This document shows, piece by piece, positions 44,579-54,593 of a DNA stretch of 64,000 bases. How positions within the stretch are numbered: the stretch's first letter is position 1; each line of letters begins with the position of its first letter. The notes beneath the pieces were generated by a model that worked only from the letters and a program-made list of their open reading frames with translations, was not told where the DNA came from and did no database searches. A program made the position numbers and the translations under genes. The stretch is from Mesorhizobium sp. M9A.F.Ca.ET.002.03.1.2 (GTDB lineage Bacteria; Pseudomonadota; Alphaproteobacteria; Rhizobiales; Rhizobiaceae), in contig NZ_CP034443.1 in assembly GCF_003952365.1 (NCBI RefSeq), positions 4,891,001 through 4,955,000 of the forward strand, read 5' to 3'.

Positions 44579-45403
44579 ATGAAACCCTCGAAAGACATTT
44601 CCCGGCTGATCGAAATCATGGCGGCGCTGCGGGCGCCGGAAACCGGCTGTCCGTGGGACATCGAGCAGGATTTTTCGACGATTGCGCCCTACACGATCGA
44701 GGAAGCCTACGAGGTGGCGGACGCCATCGCGCGCGGCGACCTGGACGATCTGCGCGACGAGCTCGGCGACCTTCTGCTGCAGGTCGTCTACCATGCACAG
44801 ATGGCCGAGGAAGCCGGTGAATTCGCCTTCGGCGACGTGGTCCAGGCCATCACCACAAAGATGATCCGCCGCCATCCGCATGTCTTCGGCGACGAGAAGG
44901 CGCGCAGCGCCGGCATGGCCAAGGGCATGTGGGAGAAGATCAAGGCCGAGGAAAAGGCGGAAAAGCGAAACGCTCGCCTCGCCCGCGGGCACGATCCGGA
45001 GGATCACGGCAAGGGTTTTCTGGACGGCATTCCGGTCGCCCTGCCCGCTTTGACCCGGGCGCTCAAGCTGCAGGAAAAAGCGGCTCGCGTCGGCTTCGAC
45101 TGGAGCGAGGCCACGCCGATCCTAGACAAGATCGAGGAAGAGATCGGCGAGTTGCGCGAGGCTCTTTCCAAGGGCGATACGGCTTCGATCAAGGACGAGT
45201 TCGGCGACATGCTGTTTGCCGTCGTCAATCTCGGACGTCATCTCAAGGTCGATTCCGAAGCGGCGCTCAGCGGCACCAACGAGAAATTCCGGTCGCGGTT
45301 CCACCATGTCGAGCAAGCGCTGGAAGCGTCCGGAAACACGCTGGAAAAGGCGACTCTGGACGAGATGGAGGTGCTTTGGCAGCAAGCCAAGAGCGCGAAG
45401 TAA
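44579..45403 (+). CDS. mazG: Nucleoside triphosphate pyrophosphohydrolase MazG
   Basis: A 274-residue protein with two MazG domains. The first has YTIEEAYEVADAIARGD and DELGDLLLQVVYHAQ, the second ILDKIEEEIGELREALSKGD and DEFGDMLFAVVNLGRHL, with the EExxE and ExxD magnesium-binding motifs. MazG hydrolyses NTPs and modulates (p)ppGpp or removes damaged nucleotides. It is convergent with hflX, a conserved neighbour in this region of alphaproteobacteria. Confidence 0.95.
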   Translation: MKPSKDISRLIEIMAALRAPETGCPWDIEQDFSTIAPYTIEEAYEVADAIARGDLDDLRDELGDLLLQVVYHAQMAEEAGEFAFGDVVQAITTKMIRRHPHVFGDEKARSAGMAKGMWEKIKAEEKAEKRNARLARGHDPEDHGKGFLDGIPVALPALTRALKLQEKAARVGFDWSEATPILDKIEEEIGELREALSKGDTASIKDEFGDMLFAVVNLGRHLKVDSEAALSGTNEKFRSRFHHVEQALEASGNTLEKATLDEMEVLWQQAKSAK

Positions 45404-45409
45404 CAGCGA

Positions 45410-46801
45410 TTACCCGTTGTTTTTACGGTTCAATCGGCTTTCGACCTCTTCGCGCGCGCTTTGCGTGGCCTTAAGCGAGATGGTCAAGCTGCCATCCTCA
45501 TTGTCGGCGCGCGAGACGATGTCGCCATTGCGGTAGAGCCAGTCGACGAGTCCAAGCTGGTCAGGCTTGAGCGTGACGGTCAGCGTCTCCAGGTCGCCTG
45601 AAACTCTTGCCTCGATGATCGCCTTCAGCACATCGATGCCTTCGCCGGTGGCGGCCGATATGGCAATCGGTGGTGCCTTCTTCCCGTCGATGCCGTCGGC
45701 GAGCAACCGCGCCCGGTTGCCTTCATCGAGCCGGTCGATCTTGTTCCACACTTCGATGACGCGCTTGGTGTCGCCGGCATCGACGCCGAGATCGGCGAGG
45801 ATGCGCTCGACATCCTCGGCCTGGGCTGCCGTGTCGGGATCCGAAATATCACGCAGATGGATGACGAGATCGGCCTCGACCACTTCTTCCAGCGTGGCCC
45901 GGAACGCCGCGATCAGATGCGTCGGCAGGTCTGAAATGAAACCGACGGTGTCCGAAAGGATGACCGGCGTGCCGTGCGGCAGTCGCCCCCGACGCAGTGT
46001 CGGATCGAGCGTGGCAAACAGCATGTCCTCGGCCAGCACCCCTGCTCCGGTCAGCCTGTTGAACAGCGTCGACTTGCCGGCGTTGGTATAGCCGACGATC
46101 GCCACCACCGGGAAAGGCACCTTCTTGCGCTTGGCGCGGTGCAGGTCACGGGTGCGCCGCACGGTTTCCAGCTCGTGCTTCAGCTTGTTGATCTTGTCCT
46201 GCAGGACACGGCGGTCCGACTCGATCTGCGTTTCGCCGGGGCCGCCGAGGAATCCGGCGCCGCCGCGCTGGCGCTCGAGGTGGGTCCAGCTTCGCACGAG
46301 CCGGCCCTTCTGATAGTTGAGGTGCGCAAGATCGACTTGCAGCGTGCCTTCCTTGGTGCGTGCGCGCTCGCCGAAGATCTCGAGGATCAGCCCGGTGCGA
46401 TCCAGCACCTTGGCGTTCAATTCCTTCTCGAGATTGCGTTGCTGCACCGGCGTCAGCGGATGATCGACAATAACCAGTTCAGCATGGCCCTCTTTGACGA
46501 TCTCGGCGAACTCCGCAACCTTGCCGCTGCCGAGCAAGGTCGCAGGCCGCGGATCATTGACCGTCACCACCGCGGTATGGATCGGGTCGAGGTCAATGGC
46601 GCGGGCCAGACCAACCGCCTCGTCGTGGCGGGCCTCGGCGGAACGCATCAGGCGCGGACGATTCGTATCTTCGTCGCCGCGCGGCTGGCGGGTGAGCACG
46701 GGTACGATGACCACGGCCCGGGTCGAGCCTTCGGCTTCCGCCCCCAGCTGATATGCTGTTTTTTCGCGAACGCTACGGTCCGCGTCTTTCTTGCGTGCCA
46801 A
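45410..46801 (-). CDS. hflX: GTPase HflX
   Basis: A 463-residue GTPase. The N-terminal domain contains LLGSGKVAEFAEIVK and the glycine-rich loop RGGAGFLGGPGETQIESDRR, and the G domain shows GYTNAGKSTLFNRLTG (G1), DTVGFISDLPTHLI (G3) and NKIDRLD (G4). It binds and rescues stalled ribosomes under stress. Its TTG start at 46801 directly follows the hfq stop, which agrees with the common hfq-hflX pair. Confidence 0.94.
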   Translation of the reverse strand: MARKKDADRSVREKTAYQLGAEAEGSTRAVVIVPVLTRQPRGDEDTNRPRLMRSAEARHDEAVGLARAIDLDPIHTAVVTVNDPRPATLLGSGKVAEFAEIVKEGHAELVIVDHPLTPVQQRNLEKELNAKVLDRTGLILEIFGERARTKEGTLQVDLAHLNYQKGRLVRSWTHLERQRGGAGFLGGPGETQIESDRRVLQDKINKLKHELETVRRTRDLHRAKRKKVPFPVVAIVGYTNAGKSTLFNRLTGAGVLAEDMLFATLDPTLRRGRLPHGTPVILSDTVGFISDLPTHLIAAFRATLEEVVEADLVIHLRDISDPDTAAQAEDVERILADLGVDAGDTKRVIEVWNKIDRLDEGNRARLLADGIDGKKAPPIAISAATGEGIDVLKAIIEARVSGDLETLTVTLKPDQLGLVDWLYRNGDIVSRADNEDGSLTISLKATQSAREEVESRLNRKNNG

Positions 46802-47047
46802 TCAGGCGCCCTGGCTTTCCTCGCCATCGAACATCTGAACCGGCTGGCTCGGCATGATCGTGGAAATGGCGTGCTTGTAGACGAGTTGGGAATGGCCGTC
46901 GCGACGCAGCAGAACACAGAAATTGTCGAACGAAGTGACCACACCGGTCAGCTTCACGCCGTTGATGAGAAAGATGGTGAGTGGGTTTTTGCTTTTGCGA
47001 ACTGAATTCAGGAACAGGTCCTGAAGATTCTGCGATCGTTCCGCCAT
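46802..47047 (-). CDS. hfq: RNA chaperone Hfq
   Basis: 81 residues, the Sm-like RNA chaperone: [27 protein letters not shown] (Sm1) and [16 protein letters not shown] (the YKHAI Sm2 motif). It helps small RNAs pair with messengers and in rhizobia affects nitrogen and stress regulation. ATG 47047 is chosen. It lies directly before hflX and within the ntr gene cluster. Confidence 0.96.
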   Translation of the reverse strand: MAERSQNLQDLFLNSVRKSKNPLTIFLINGVKLTGVVTSFDNFCVLLRRDGHSQLVYKHAISTIMPSQPVQMFDGEESQGA

Positions 47048-47192
47048 TGTTCTTGTCTTTCGCCGATCCCCTTCGGTTTGCAGGCCAATGCGCCAAATTA
47101 CCCGGCACATGTCAAGCGCGCAAACACCATCTTGCCGTCAATAACGACAAGCAGAACGAGATATATTGATGTTCATTCCACCTGTGCGGTTA

Positions 47193-48053
47193 TCAGGCTG
47201 GACTTTTTTCCGCAATGTCAAAAAAGGCTTGCCGCAAGGAAAGTGTTATCGAGCCCGGATGCCCGTTGGCGACGGGAGCACCGTCGATGGCCACCACCGG
47301 CATGGCGATCGTGGTCGCGGAGCTGATGAAAACCTCGCGCGCGGCCTTGGCCTCGGCGACCGAAAAGCCTCGCTCCTCGATCTTCAGGCCGAGCTTGGCG
47401 GCCACGTCGAACAGCGTGGTGCGGGTGATGCCGCGCAGGATGCCGTGCTCGGCCGGCCGCGTCACCAGCACGCCATCCCTGGTGATGATCCAGGCGTTCG
47501 ACGATCCACCTTCCTTGACGGTGCCGTCGGCATCGACGAACCAGGCTTCCTGGGCGCCGGCTTCCTTGGCCTTCTGTTTGGCGAGGACATTCGGCAACAG
47601 CCCGACGGACTTGATATCGACCCGGTCCCAACGATTCTCCGGCACGGTGAGAACCTTGATCCCGCTTTCGGCCCTCTTCGCGGCAGCAGCGGGGTCGGCT
47701 TTCCTGGCGGTCACCACCAGTGACGGTTTCGTGCCCGCCGGGAAAACAAAGTCACGGCTGGCGACGCCGCGCGTCACCTGAAGGTAGACCAGGCCATCGG
47801 TGACATGGTTGCGGCGGACCACCTCGCGCAGGATAATCGGCAGCACGCCTGGGGTGACCGGCCATCCGATCGACAGCTCACGCAACGAACGGTCCAGCCG
47901 GGCGAGGTGGCGAGGCATATCGACGATGAAGCAGCGCGCCACCTCGCAGACCTCGTAGACGCCATCGGCGAACTGATAGCCGCGGTCCTCGATGTGCACG
48001 ACAGCGTCGGCGTGAGCGACATAGCGCCCGTTCACATAGGCAATGCGCGGCAT
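47193..48053 (-). CDS. dat: D-amino-acid aminotransferase
   Basis: A 286-residue class IV PLP enzyme: MPRIAYVNGRYVAHADAVVHIEDRGYQFADGVYEV is the typical D-alanine transaminase opening, YLQVTRGVASRDF follows, the PLP lysine is in VDIKSVGLLPNVLAKQKA, and EGGSSNAWI precedes the C-terminal part. It makes D-glutamate or D-alanine for peptidoglycan or breaks D-amino acids down. It sits between ntrX and hfq, its common place in Rhizobiales. Confidence 0.91.
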   Translation of the reverse strand: MPRIAYVNGRYVAHADAVVHIEDRGYQFADGVYEVCEVARCFIVDMPRHLARLDRSLRELSIGWPVTPGVLPIILREVVRRNHVTDGLVYLQVTRGVASRDFVFPAGTKPSLVVTARKADPAAAAKRAESGIKVLTVPENRWDRVDIKSVGLLPNVLAKQKAKEAGAQEAWFVDADGTVKEGGSSNAWIITRDGVLVTRPAEHGILRGITRTTLFDVAAKLGLKIEERGFSVAEAKAAREVFISSATTIAMPVVAIDGAPVANGHPGSITLSLRQAFFDIAEKSPA

Positions 48054-48142
48054 GGATCACCCCCGGAGAAGTCCCGGCTTTTCTTAAGCGATTCCGCCGC
48101 CGCCGTAACCGAAAATTGCGTAGGCCACGATTGGTTCGGCTG

Positions 48143-49504
48143 TCAGACGCCCAGCGACTTCAGCTTGCGGTGAAGCGCCGAGCGCTCCATGCCAATGAAC
48201 TCGGCTGTCTTCGAGATATTGCCGCCAAAACGGTTGATCTGGGCGATCAGATAGTCCTTCTCGAACTGTTCGCGCGCTTCACGCAGCGGCAGCGCCATGA
48301 TGTGCTGATCGGATTGGTTTGGCGTGCGCGGCATGACATCGCCGATCTCGGCAGGCAAGAGGTCGGCGGTGATCGGCGCATCGGCATCGTCGCCGCGCGC
48401 CAGGATCATCAATCGCTCGACATTGTTGCGCAACTGGCGGACGTTGCCCGGCCAGTTGTGCGCCTGCAGCACCGCCAGCGCGTCGTCGCCGATGCGCCGC
48501 GGCCGGATGCCGGCCTGCCGGGAGATCTGCTTCATAAAATTGTCGACCAGATAGGGAATATCCTCCCGCCGCTCGGCCAGTCCCGGCACCATGACCGGAA
48601 CCACCGCCAGGCGGTGATAGAGATCCTCGCGGAATCGGCCGTCGGCGATCATCGCTTCCAGGTTCTGCGAGGTCGACGATATGATTCGGACATCGACCTT
48701 GACCCGCTTGGTGCCCCCTACCCGCTCGAACTGCTGTTCGACCAGCACGCGCAGGATCTTGTTTTGCGTTTCGCGCGGCATGTCGGCCACTTCGTCGATG
48801 TAGAGAATGCCGCGGTGGGCTTCTTCAAGCGCACCGACCTTGCGTTCGACACCGTTTGATTCGGTGCCGAACAGCTCGACCTCCATGCGTTCGGGCGTGA
48901 TGTTGGCAGCGCTCAGCGTGACGAACGGCGCGCTCTTGCGCGCCGACAGCGTGTGGATGGCGCGTGCCGCGAGTTCCTTGCCTGACCCGGACGGGCCGAT
49001 GATCATGACGCGGCTGTTAGTCGGCGCGACACGCTCGATGGTCTGGCGCAACTGGCTCATCGCCGACGACATGCCGATCAGGTCGAAGGTTTCGCCACTG
49101 CGCAGCTTGAGGTCCGAAACCTCGCGTTTCAGTTTCGAGGTTTCAATCGCGCGCTCGGCGATGAGGATCAGCCTGTCGGCCTTGAACGGCTTCTCGATGA
49201 AGTCATAGGCACCGCGGCGGATGGCCGAGACCGCCGTTTCGATGTTGCCGTGCCCCGAGATCATCACCACGGGCAGGTTCGGGTGCATCGTCTTGATCTC
49301 GTCCAGCAGCGCCAATCCGTCCAGACGCGAGCCTTGCAGCCAGATATCGAGGAAAATCAGCCTCGGCGCCCGGTCGGCGATCGCCGCCAGGGCGCTGTCG
49401 GCATCGAATGCCGTGCGGGTTTCGTGACCTTCGTCGCTCAGAATACCGGCGACTAGTTCGCGGATGTCTTCCTCGTCATCGACGATGAGAATATCAGACG
49501 CCAT
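48143..49504 (-). CDS. ntrX: Nitrogen assimilation response regulator NtrX
   Basis: 453 residues. The receiver domain has D53 in LIFLDIWLQGSRLDG, a AAA+ domain holds GPSGSGKELAARAI and GILYIDEVADMPRETQ, and a Fis-type C-terminal helix-turn-helix ends FIGMERSALHRKLKSLGV. Unlike NtrC, the sigma-54 contact loop GAFTGA is not seen: the corresponding stretch reads ESNGVERKVGALEEA. It is the partner of NtrY (11-base overlap) and controls nitrogen, redox and cell-envelope genes. Confidence 0.93.
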   Translation of the reverse strand: MASDILIVDDEEDIRELVAGILSDEGHETRTAFDADSALAAIADRAPRLIFLDIWLQGSRLDGLALLDEIKTMHPNLPVVMISGHGNIETAVSAIRRGAYDFIEKPFKADRLILIAERAIETSKLKREVSDLKLRSGETFDLIGMSSAMSQLRQTIERVAPTNSRVMIIGPSGSGKELAARAIHTLSARKSAPFVTLSAANITPERMEVELFGTESNGVERKVGALEEAHRGILYIDEVADMPRETQNKILRVLVEQQFERVGGTKRVKVDVRIISSTSQNLEAMIADGRFREDLYHRLAVVPVMVPGLAERREDIPYLVDNFMKQISRQAGIRPRRIGDDALAVLQAHNWPGNVRQLRNNVERLMILARGDDADAPITADLLPAEIGDVMPRTPNQSDQHIMALPLREAREQFEKDYLIAQINRFGGNISKTAEFIGMERSALHRKLKSLGV

Positions 49505-51779
49505 TACCGACCTTTTCAGTTTCTCTTTCGTGTTCCGTCCTGTCTTCGCCGCGCAACGGCACAGTGGTGGCAAGCGGCAGGATGATGCTGATCATCGCGC
49601 CTCGCCCGCCGTGGAAATCAGCCGGCGCGTCATGCAGTTCGAGCTGGCCGCCATGGTCCTCCACTATCTTCTTGACGATAGCGAGGCCGAGCCCCGTGCC
49701 CTTCTCGCGTGTCGTCATATAAGGCTCGAGCAGTCGCTGACGATTCTCGCGCGGCAAACCCTTGCCATTGTCGATGACGTCGATGCGAATCGCGCCATTC
49801 TGCCGTCCGGCTTGAATCCGGATTATGCCGTGCGAGCGATCCTTTTGATCAAGTCCGTCGATCGCCTCGGCTGCGTTCTTGATAACGTTGCCGAAAGCCT
49901 GCGCCATCAGGCGGCTGTCGAAAGTGCCTTTGAGCGGCTCGTTGCCGAACACGCGCTCGAAGGTGATATCGGCGCGACTCACTTCGACGAGGAACGAGGC
50001 TTCGCGCAACGATTCGCGCAAATCGAGGGCCTTCATCTCGGGCTTGGGCATGCGTGCGAAAGCGGAGAACTCGTCGACCATGCGGCCGATATCCTCCACT
50101 TGCCTGATGATCGTGTCGGTGCACTGATCGAAAACCTCGCGGTCTTCGGTGATAACCTTGCCGTAGCGGCGCTTGATGCGCTCGGCGGAAAGCTGGATCG
50201 GCGTCAGCGGGTTCTTGATCTCGTGGGCGATACGCCGCGCCACATCCGCCCAGGCCGAGGAGCGCTGCGCCTGGACCAGATCGGTGATGTCGTCGACCGT
50301 CACCACATAGGATTTCTCCTCCGAACCGTCGTCGCCGGCCTCGACCGTGATCTGCACGTTAAAGGTCCGCTCCGTGCCGGCGCGATAAAAGGTCACCTGC
50401 TCGCGATAGACAGGCTTGCCCGACTTTCGACCGATCTCGAAGACGCGACCGACATGCGGCAGCAGGGCGGAGAGATTCTGCCCGAGTGCGGCGGTGGCCG
50501 ATATCGCCAGCATCGTTTCGGCCGACCGGTTGACGATGGTGACGATACCATACGGATCGACGCCAATGACGCCGGCGGTGACGCCGGCAAGCACGGCTTC
50601 AGAAAAGCGGCGCCGTTCGTCGATCAAATCCTTGGCGGACAGGATCTCGTTACGCTGCGACTTCAGTTCCAGCAGCATCTTGTTGAAGGTGTTGCCGAGC
50701 GAGGCGACGTCGCCGTCGGAAGGCCGAACGGGCACGGCAACGTCGAGATTGCCGGTCGCGACCTCGTCGGCCGCGCCGATCAGCTGACGGATGGGCCGCA
50801 CCAGGCGGTCGGCGACGGCAATGCCGGTCCAGATGGCGGACAGAATGATGATCAGCGTCAGCGACAGATAGGGAAGCGCGAAGGCCACCTGCGAGGTGCG
50901 GCGATTGCTTTCCAGGCCGCGATACTCGTCGGTGTTGGCTCTGACAATCTGCCGCGCCTTGATCACCTCGGGATCGACGAGGCGGATGGTGTAGAGATAG
51001 AGCCCTTCGATCTCGCGCAGCTTGACGATGGCGCCCATGATGTTGCGCGTCTTCGGCTCGATCAGCACCGGCCTGCCGTCGGCAGCACTGCTCATGGCGC
51101 CTTCCGGCGGTTCCGGCATGGCAAAATCGGCGTCGGTCTTGGCGCTCATGACGAACGAACCGTCAGGCTTGACCAGTGCGGCGTGGGCCAGCGAGCGCCC
51201 CACCGCTTCCTTGTTCATCAGATCGAGGAAGCCGGTTCTATCGAGGCCGTAAAGCGTGCGGGAGGCGTCGAGATCGTAGGCCATCGACAGGGTCGTTCCC
51301 TGGAGATTGCGCGCGTTCTCCTGCACATAGGCATCGGCAATCGACAGCGACGAATTGACGATCGTCTTGGTGCGGATCTCGAACCAGCGATCGAGGCCAA
51401 TGTCGAGCGTGATCGAGGCGATGATCGCCACCATGATGGCCGGAATCGCGGCGACCAGCGCGAACATCGCGACGATCCGCACATGCAGTCGCGACGCCGC
51501 CTTGCCACGCCGGCGCGCCATCGCGATACGATGCACTTCGCGGCCGACCAGCGCGATCAGGAACAGGATGAACGCCGCATTGAGGGCGATAAGCGCCAGC
51601 GTCGTCCTTTCGTCCGGCGTGATCGGCGTGGCGCCGACGAGAATGGCGAAGGATATCGCCGCCGTAACCAGCGCACCGACAACCGCCACGACGCCGGGCA
51701 GCGCAAGCAGCCGACGCCCGTCTCTTGTTCCGGGCTCGCTGAAAAGCGGGTCGCTCAGTCTCGGTGCCCGTGAAGCCAT
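49494..51779 (-). CDS. ntrY: Sensor histidine kinase NtrY
   Basis: A 761-residue membrane kinase. Four hydrophobic segments lie in the first ~320 residues around an extracytoplasmic loop, followed by a HAMP domain (VADRLVRPIRQLIGAADEVA), a PAS domain, the phosphoacceptor ([20 protein letters not shown]) and a HATPase (TREKGTGLGLAIVKKIVEDHGG). It senses an unknown signal, perhaps redox or nitrogen status, and phosphorylates NtrX. ATG 51779 is chosen; an upstream ATG at 51824 is possible. Confidence 0.93.
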   Translation of the reverse strand: MASRAPRLSDPLFSEPGTRDGRRLLALPGVVAVVGALVTAAISFAILVGATPITPDERTTLALIALNAAFILFLIALVGREVHRIAMARRRGKAASRLHVRIVAMFALVAAIPAIMVAIIASITLDIGLDRWFEIRTKTIVNSSLSIADAYVQENARNLQGTTLSMAYDLDASRTLYGLDRTGFLDLMNKEAVGRSLAHAALVKPDGSFVMSAKTDADFAMPEPPEGAMSSAADGRPVLIEPKTRNIMGAIVKLREIEGLYLYTIRLVDPEVIKARQIVRANTDEYRGLESNRRTSQVAFALPYLSLTLIIILSAIWTGIAVADRLVRPIRQLIGAADEVATGNLDVAVPVRPSDGDVASLGNTFNKMLLELKSQRNEILSAKDLIDERRRFSEAVLAGVTAGVIGVDPYGIVTIVNRSAETMLAISATAALGQNLSALLPHVGRVFEIGRKSGKPVYREQVTFYRAGTERTFNVQITVEAGDDGSEEKSYVVTVDDITDLVQAQRSSAWADVARRIAHEIKNPLTPIQLSAERIKRRYGKVITEDREVFDQCTDTIIRQVEDIGRMVDEFSAFARMPKPEMKALDLRESLREASFLVEVSRADITFERVFGNEPLKGTFDSRLMAQAFGNVIKNAAEAIDGLDQKDRSHGIIRIQAGRQNGAIRIDVIDNGKGLPRENRQRLLEPYMTTREKGTGLGLAIVKKIVEDHGGQLELHDAPADFHGGRGAMISIILPLATTVPLRGEDRTEHERETEKVGNGV

Positions 51780-51897
51780 GTCGCCGTCTAGAGCCAGTGA
51801 TTGCGTCGGATCTATGCAACGCATTGTGGCGATTATGCAACAAGTGTGACCTGGACGGAAATGTTTCGGCGATCGATCCCCGGAAAAGGTGCGGCCC

Positions 51898-51944
51898 TAT
51901 CGCTTTGGCCCGAAATCGGAATCGGTTTTCGGGCCAATGCGATA
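51898..51944. repeat. Dispersed intergenic hairpin repeat
   Basis: TATCGC pairs with the GCGATA of TGCGATA, and TTGGCCCGAAA pairs with TTTCGGGCCAA around a short loop (51916-51925). It lies between ntrY and ntrC and resembles the 8080-8160 copy. Confidence 0.75.
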
Positions 51945-51993
51945 ACTCAAAGTGCCAGCGCGTACTTTGCACGCCCGAAGGACGCACGTCGCT

Positions 51994-53454
51994 CTACGCT
52001 TGCCTGGACGATTTGTAGACGTTGACGCCAAGCTCGCGGATCTTCTTGCGCAGCGTGTTGCGGTTGAGCCCCAGGAGTTCCGCGGCCTTGATCTGGTTGC
52101 CGCGGGTTGCCGTCATCGAGGCAAGGACCAGCGGATATTCGACCTCGGAGAGAATGCGCTGATAGAGCCCGGCCGGCGGCAATTCACCGGCGAACGACGC
52201 AAAATAGCGCTGCAGGAAATGTTCCACCGCCTGGCCGATGGACAAATCGTCGGGAATAAGGTTGCCGCCGCCGGGAACGACCGGCCTGTCGCCGGTCTTC
52301 AGTTCCGCCTCGATGATCTCGGCGGAAATCTCATCCTGCGAATAGAGCGCGGCCAGCCTACGGACAAGATTTTCGAGCTCGCGCACATTGCCAGGCCACG
52401 GGTAGCGCTTCATCAGCTCGATGCCGCCGGTGGAAATCCGCTTGGTCTGCAGGCCTTCACTGGCGCCGAGCTTGAAGAAGTGCCGGACGAGATCCGGAAC
52501 GTCCTCGGACCGCTCGCGCAGCGCCGGCAGCCTGAGCGGCACGACATTCAGGCGATAGAACAGATCCTCGCGGAAAAGCCCCTGATTGATCAGCGTGCGC
52601 AGATCCTTGTTGGTGGCGGCGACGATGCGCACGTCGGTTTTGATCGGCGTGCGGCCGCCGACAGTGGTGTATTCGCCCTGCTGCAGGACACGCAGCAGGC
52701 GCGTCTGCGCCTCCATCGGCATGTCGCCGATCTCGTCGAGGAAGAGCGTGCCGCCTTCGGCCTGCTCGAAACGGCCGGTGGAACGGTTCTGCGCGCCAGT
52801 GAAGGCGCCCTTCTCGTGCCCGAACAGTTCCGATTCGATCAGATCGCGCGGAATCGCCGCCATGTTGATCGCGACGAAAGGGCCGCCGCGACGACGGCCA
52901 TATTCGTGCAGCGCACGTGCAACCAGTTCCTTGCCGGTGCCCGATTCGCCTGAGATCATCACCGTCAGATCGGTCTGCATCATGCGTGCCAGCATGCGGT
53001 AGATATCCTGCATGGCGGCCGAGCGGCCGACCAGCGGCATCGTTTCCGGCGGCTCGTCCGCCCGCGCATCGATCTTCGGCCGTCGCGGCTCGGAAAGCGC
53101 CCGGTTGACGATGTTGAGAAGCTCGGTCAGGTCGAACGGTTTTGGCAGGTATTCGTAGGCGCCGGTTTCGGAAGCCCGAATCGCGGTCATGAACGTGTTC
53201 TGGGCGCTCATGACGATGACGGGCAGTTCCGGCCGCGCCTTCTTGATGCGCGGCAGCATGTCGAAGGCATTCTCGTCCGGCATGACCACGTCGGTGATGA
53301 CGAGATCGCCCTCGCCCGCCGCCACCCAGCGCCACAGCGTCGAGGCGTTGGACGTCACGCGCACCTCATGGCCGACGCGCGAAAGCGCCTGATTGAGGAC
53401 CGTGCGGATGGCCGCATCGTCGTCGGCGACGAGAATATTGCCGCGAACAGTCAT
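51994..53454 (-). CDS. ntrC: Nitrogen regulation response regulator NtrC
   Basis: A 486-residue sigma-54 activator. The receiver aspartate is D54 in [16 protein letters not shown]. The AAA+ core has [18 protein letters not shown], the sigma-54 loop [36 protein letters not shown] and [15 protein letters not shown]. The Fis-type C-terminus ends [20 protein letters not shown]. It turns on nitrogen-scavenging genes when phosphorylated by NtrB. It overlaps ntrB by 4 bases. Confidence 0.97.
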   Translation of the reverse strand: MTVRGNILVADDDAAIRTVLNQALSRVGHEVRVTSNASTLWRWVAAGEGDLVITDVVMPDENAFDMLPRIKKARPELPVIVMSAQNTFMTAIRASETGAYEYLPKPFDLTELLNIVNRALSEPRRPKIDARADEPPETMPLVGRSAAMQDIYRMLARMMQTDLTVMISGESGTGKELVARALHEYGRRRGGPFVAINMAAIPRDLIESELFGHEKGAFTGAQNRSTGRFEQAEGGTLFLDEIGDMPMEAQTRLLRVLQQGEYTTVGGRTPIKTDVRIVAATNKDLRTLINQGLFREDLFYRLNVVPLRLPALRERSEDVPDLVRHFFKLGASEGLQTKRISTGGIELMKRYPWPGNVRELENLVRRLAALYSQDEISAEIIEAELKTGDRPVVPGGGNLIPDDLSIGQAVEHFLQRYFASFAGELPPAGLYQRILSEVEYPLVLASMTATRGNQIKAAELLGLNRNTLRKKIRELGVNVYKSSRQA

Positions 53455-54593
53455 TTGCGGTCTCCTTCGCCATCATCGTCTGTGCCAAACGGCGTTTCTT
53501 TCCAGGCTGGCATCAGGATGCGGAAGGTGGTTCCGCGCGGCGTCGAATCGCATTCGATGATGCCGCCATGCTCGCCGACGATTTTCGCGACCAGCGCCAG
53601 ACCAAGCCCCGACCCGTTCGGCTTGGTGGTGATGAAGGGGTCGAACAGGATCGGCAGGATATCTTCGGAAACGCCGGAGCCGTTGTCGCGGACGCAGAAT
53701 TCCAGCGGCAACGACACGCGGCCCTGCGTTCCCGGAACGGAGACACGGATGCCCGGACGGAACGCGGTCGTCAGACTGATCTCGCCTTGCGGATCGCCGC
53801 CGATGGCCTCGGCCGCATTCTTGACCAGGTTGAGGAACACCTGGATGAGCTGGTCGCGGTTGGCGAAGACCGGAGGCAGTGATGGATCATAATCCTCCAA
53901 TATCTTGATTTTCTTTGCAAAACCGTTCTTTGCAATCGCCTTCACATGGTCCAGTACGACATGGATGTTGACCGGATAGCGGTCGATGGGCCGCTCGTCG
54001 GAAAACACCTCCATGCGATCGACCAGCGAGACAATACGGTCGGTCTCATCGGTGATCAGCCGGGTCAGCGCGCGATCCTCGTCGGAAGCCGACAGTTCAA
54101 GCAGTTGGGCAGCGCCCCGGATGCCGGACAGCGGGTTCTTGATCTCGTGGGCAAGCATCGCGGCTAGGCCGGTCACCGAACGCGCCGCACCGCGATGCGT
54201 CATCTGCCGATCGATCTTGTCGGCCATCGATCGTTCCTGAAACATCACCACCACGGCGCCCGGGAATTCCGGCACCGGCGCGACGTAGAGATCGACGACT
54301 TTCTCGATGCCAAGGCGTGGCGACGACACATCGACCCGGTATTCGTTGACGGGCGCCCGGCGCTCGCGCACCTGGTCGACAAGCGTCAGCAGCGGGCTGC
54401 CGAAGGGAATGAGCTTGGGTAATGTGTTACGGGCGAGCATGGTCGCGCTCGAGCGGAAGAAGTCCTCGGCATCGGCATTGGCGAAGGTGATGAACCCTTC
54501 CGCATCGACCATGATTACCGGGCGACGGATCGTGTTGAGTACGATGTGAGCGGCGTCCGCCATGTCCATGCTCTGTGCAACGGTGGCATTCAT
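53451..54593 (-). CDS. ntrB: Nitrogen regulation sensor histidine kinase NtrB
   Basis: A 380-residue cytoplasmic kinase. The N-terminal PAS domain ([20 protein letters not shown]), the phosphoacceptor [20 protein letters not shown] and the ATP-binding domain ([32 protein letters not shown]) are visible. It phosphorylates NtrC under nitrogen limitation, under control of PII proteins. It has no membrane segment. The start and stop overlap dusB and ntrC by 4 bases each. Confidence 0.97.
   Translation of the reverse strand: MNATVAQSMDMADAAHIVLNTIRRPVIMVDAEGFITFANADAEDFFRSSATMLARNTLPKLIPFGSPLLTLVDQVRERRAPVNEYRVDVSSPRLGIEKVVDLYVAPVPEFPGAVVVMFQERSMADKIDRQMTHRGAARSVTGLAAMLAHEIKNPLSGIRGAAQLLELSASDEDRALTRLITDETDRIVSLVDRMEVFSDERPIDRYPVNIHVVLDHVKAIAKNGFAKKIKILEDYDPSLPPVFANRDQLIQVFLNLVKNAAEAIGGDPQGEISLTTAFRPGIRVSVPGTQGRVSLPLEFCVRDNGSGVSEDILPILFDPFITTKPNGSGLGLALVAKIVGEHGGIIECDSTPRGTTFRILMPAWKETPFGTDDDGEGDRK

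Noticed and set aside
49464..51773. 769-codon plus-strand frame opposite ntrY
   Set aside because: Its Asp- and Arg-rich content is typical of antisense reading of GC-rich genes; NtrY is unambiguous.
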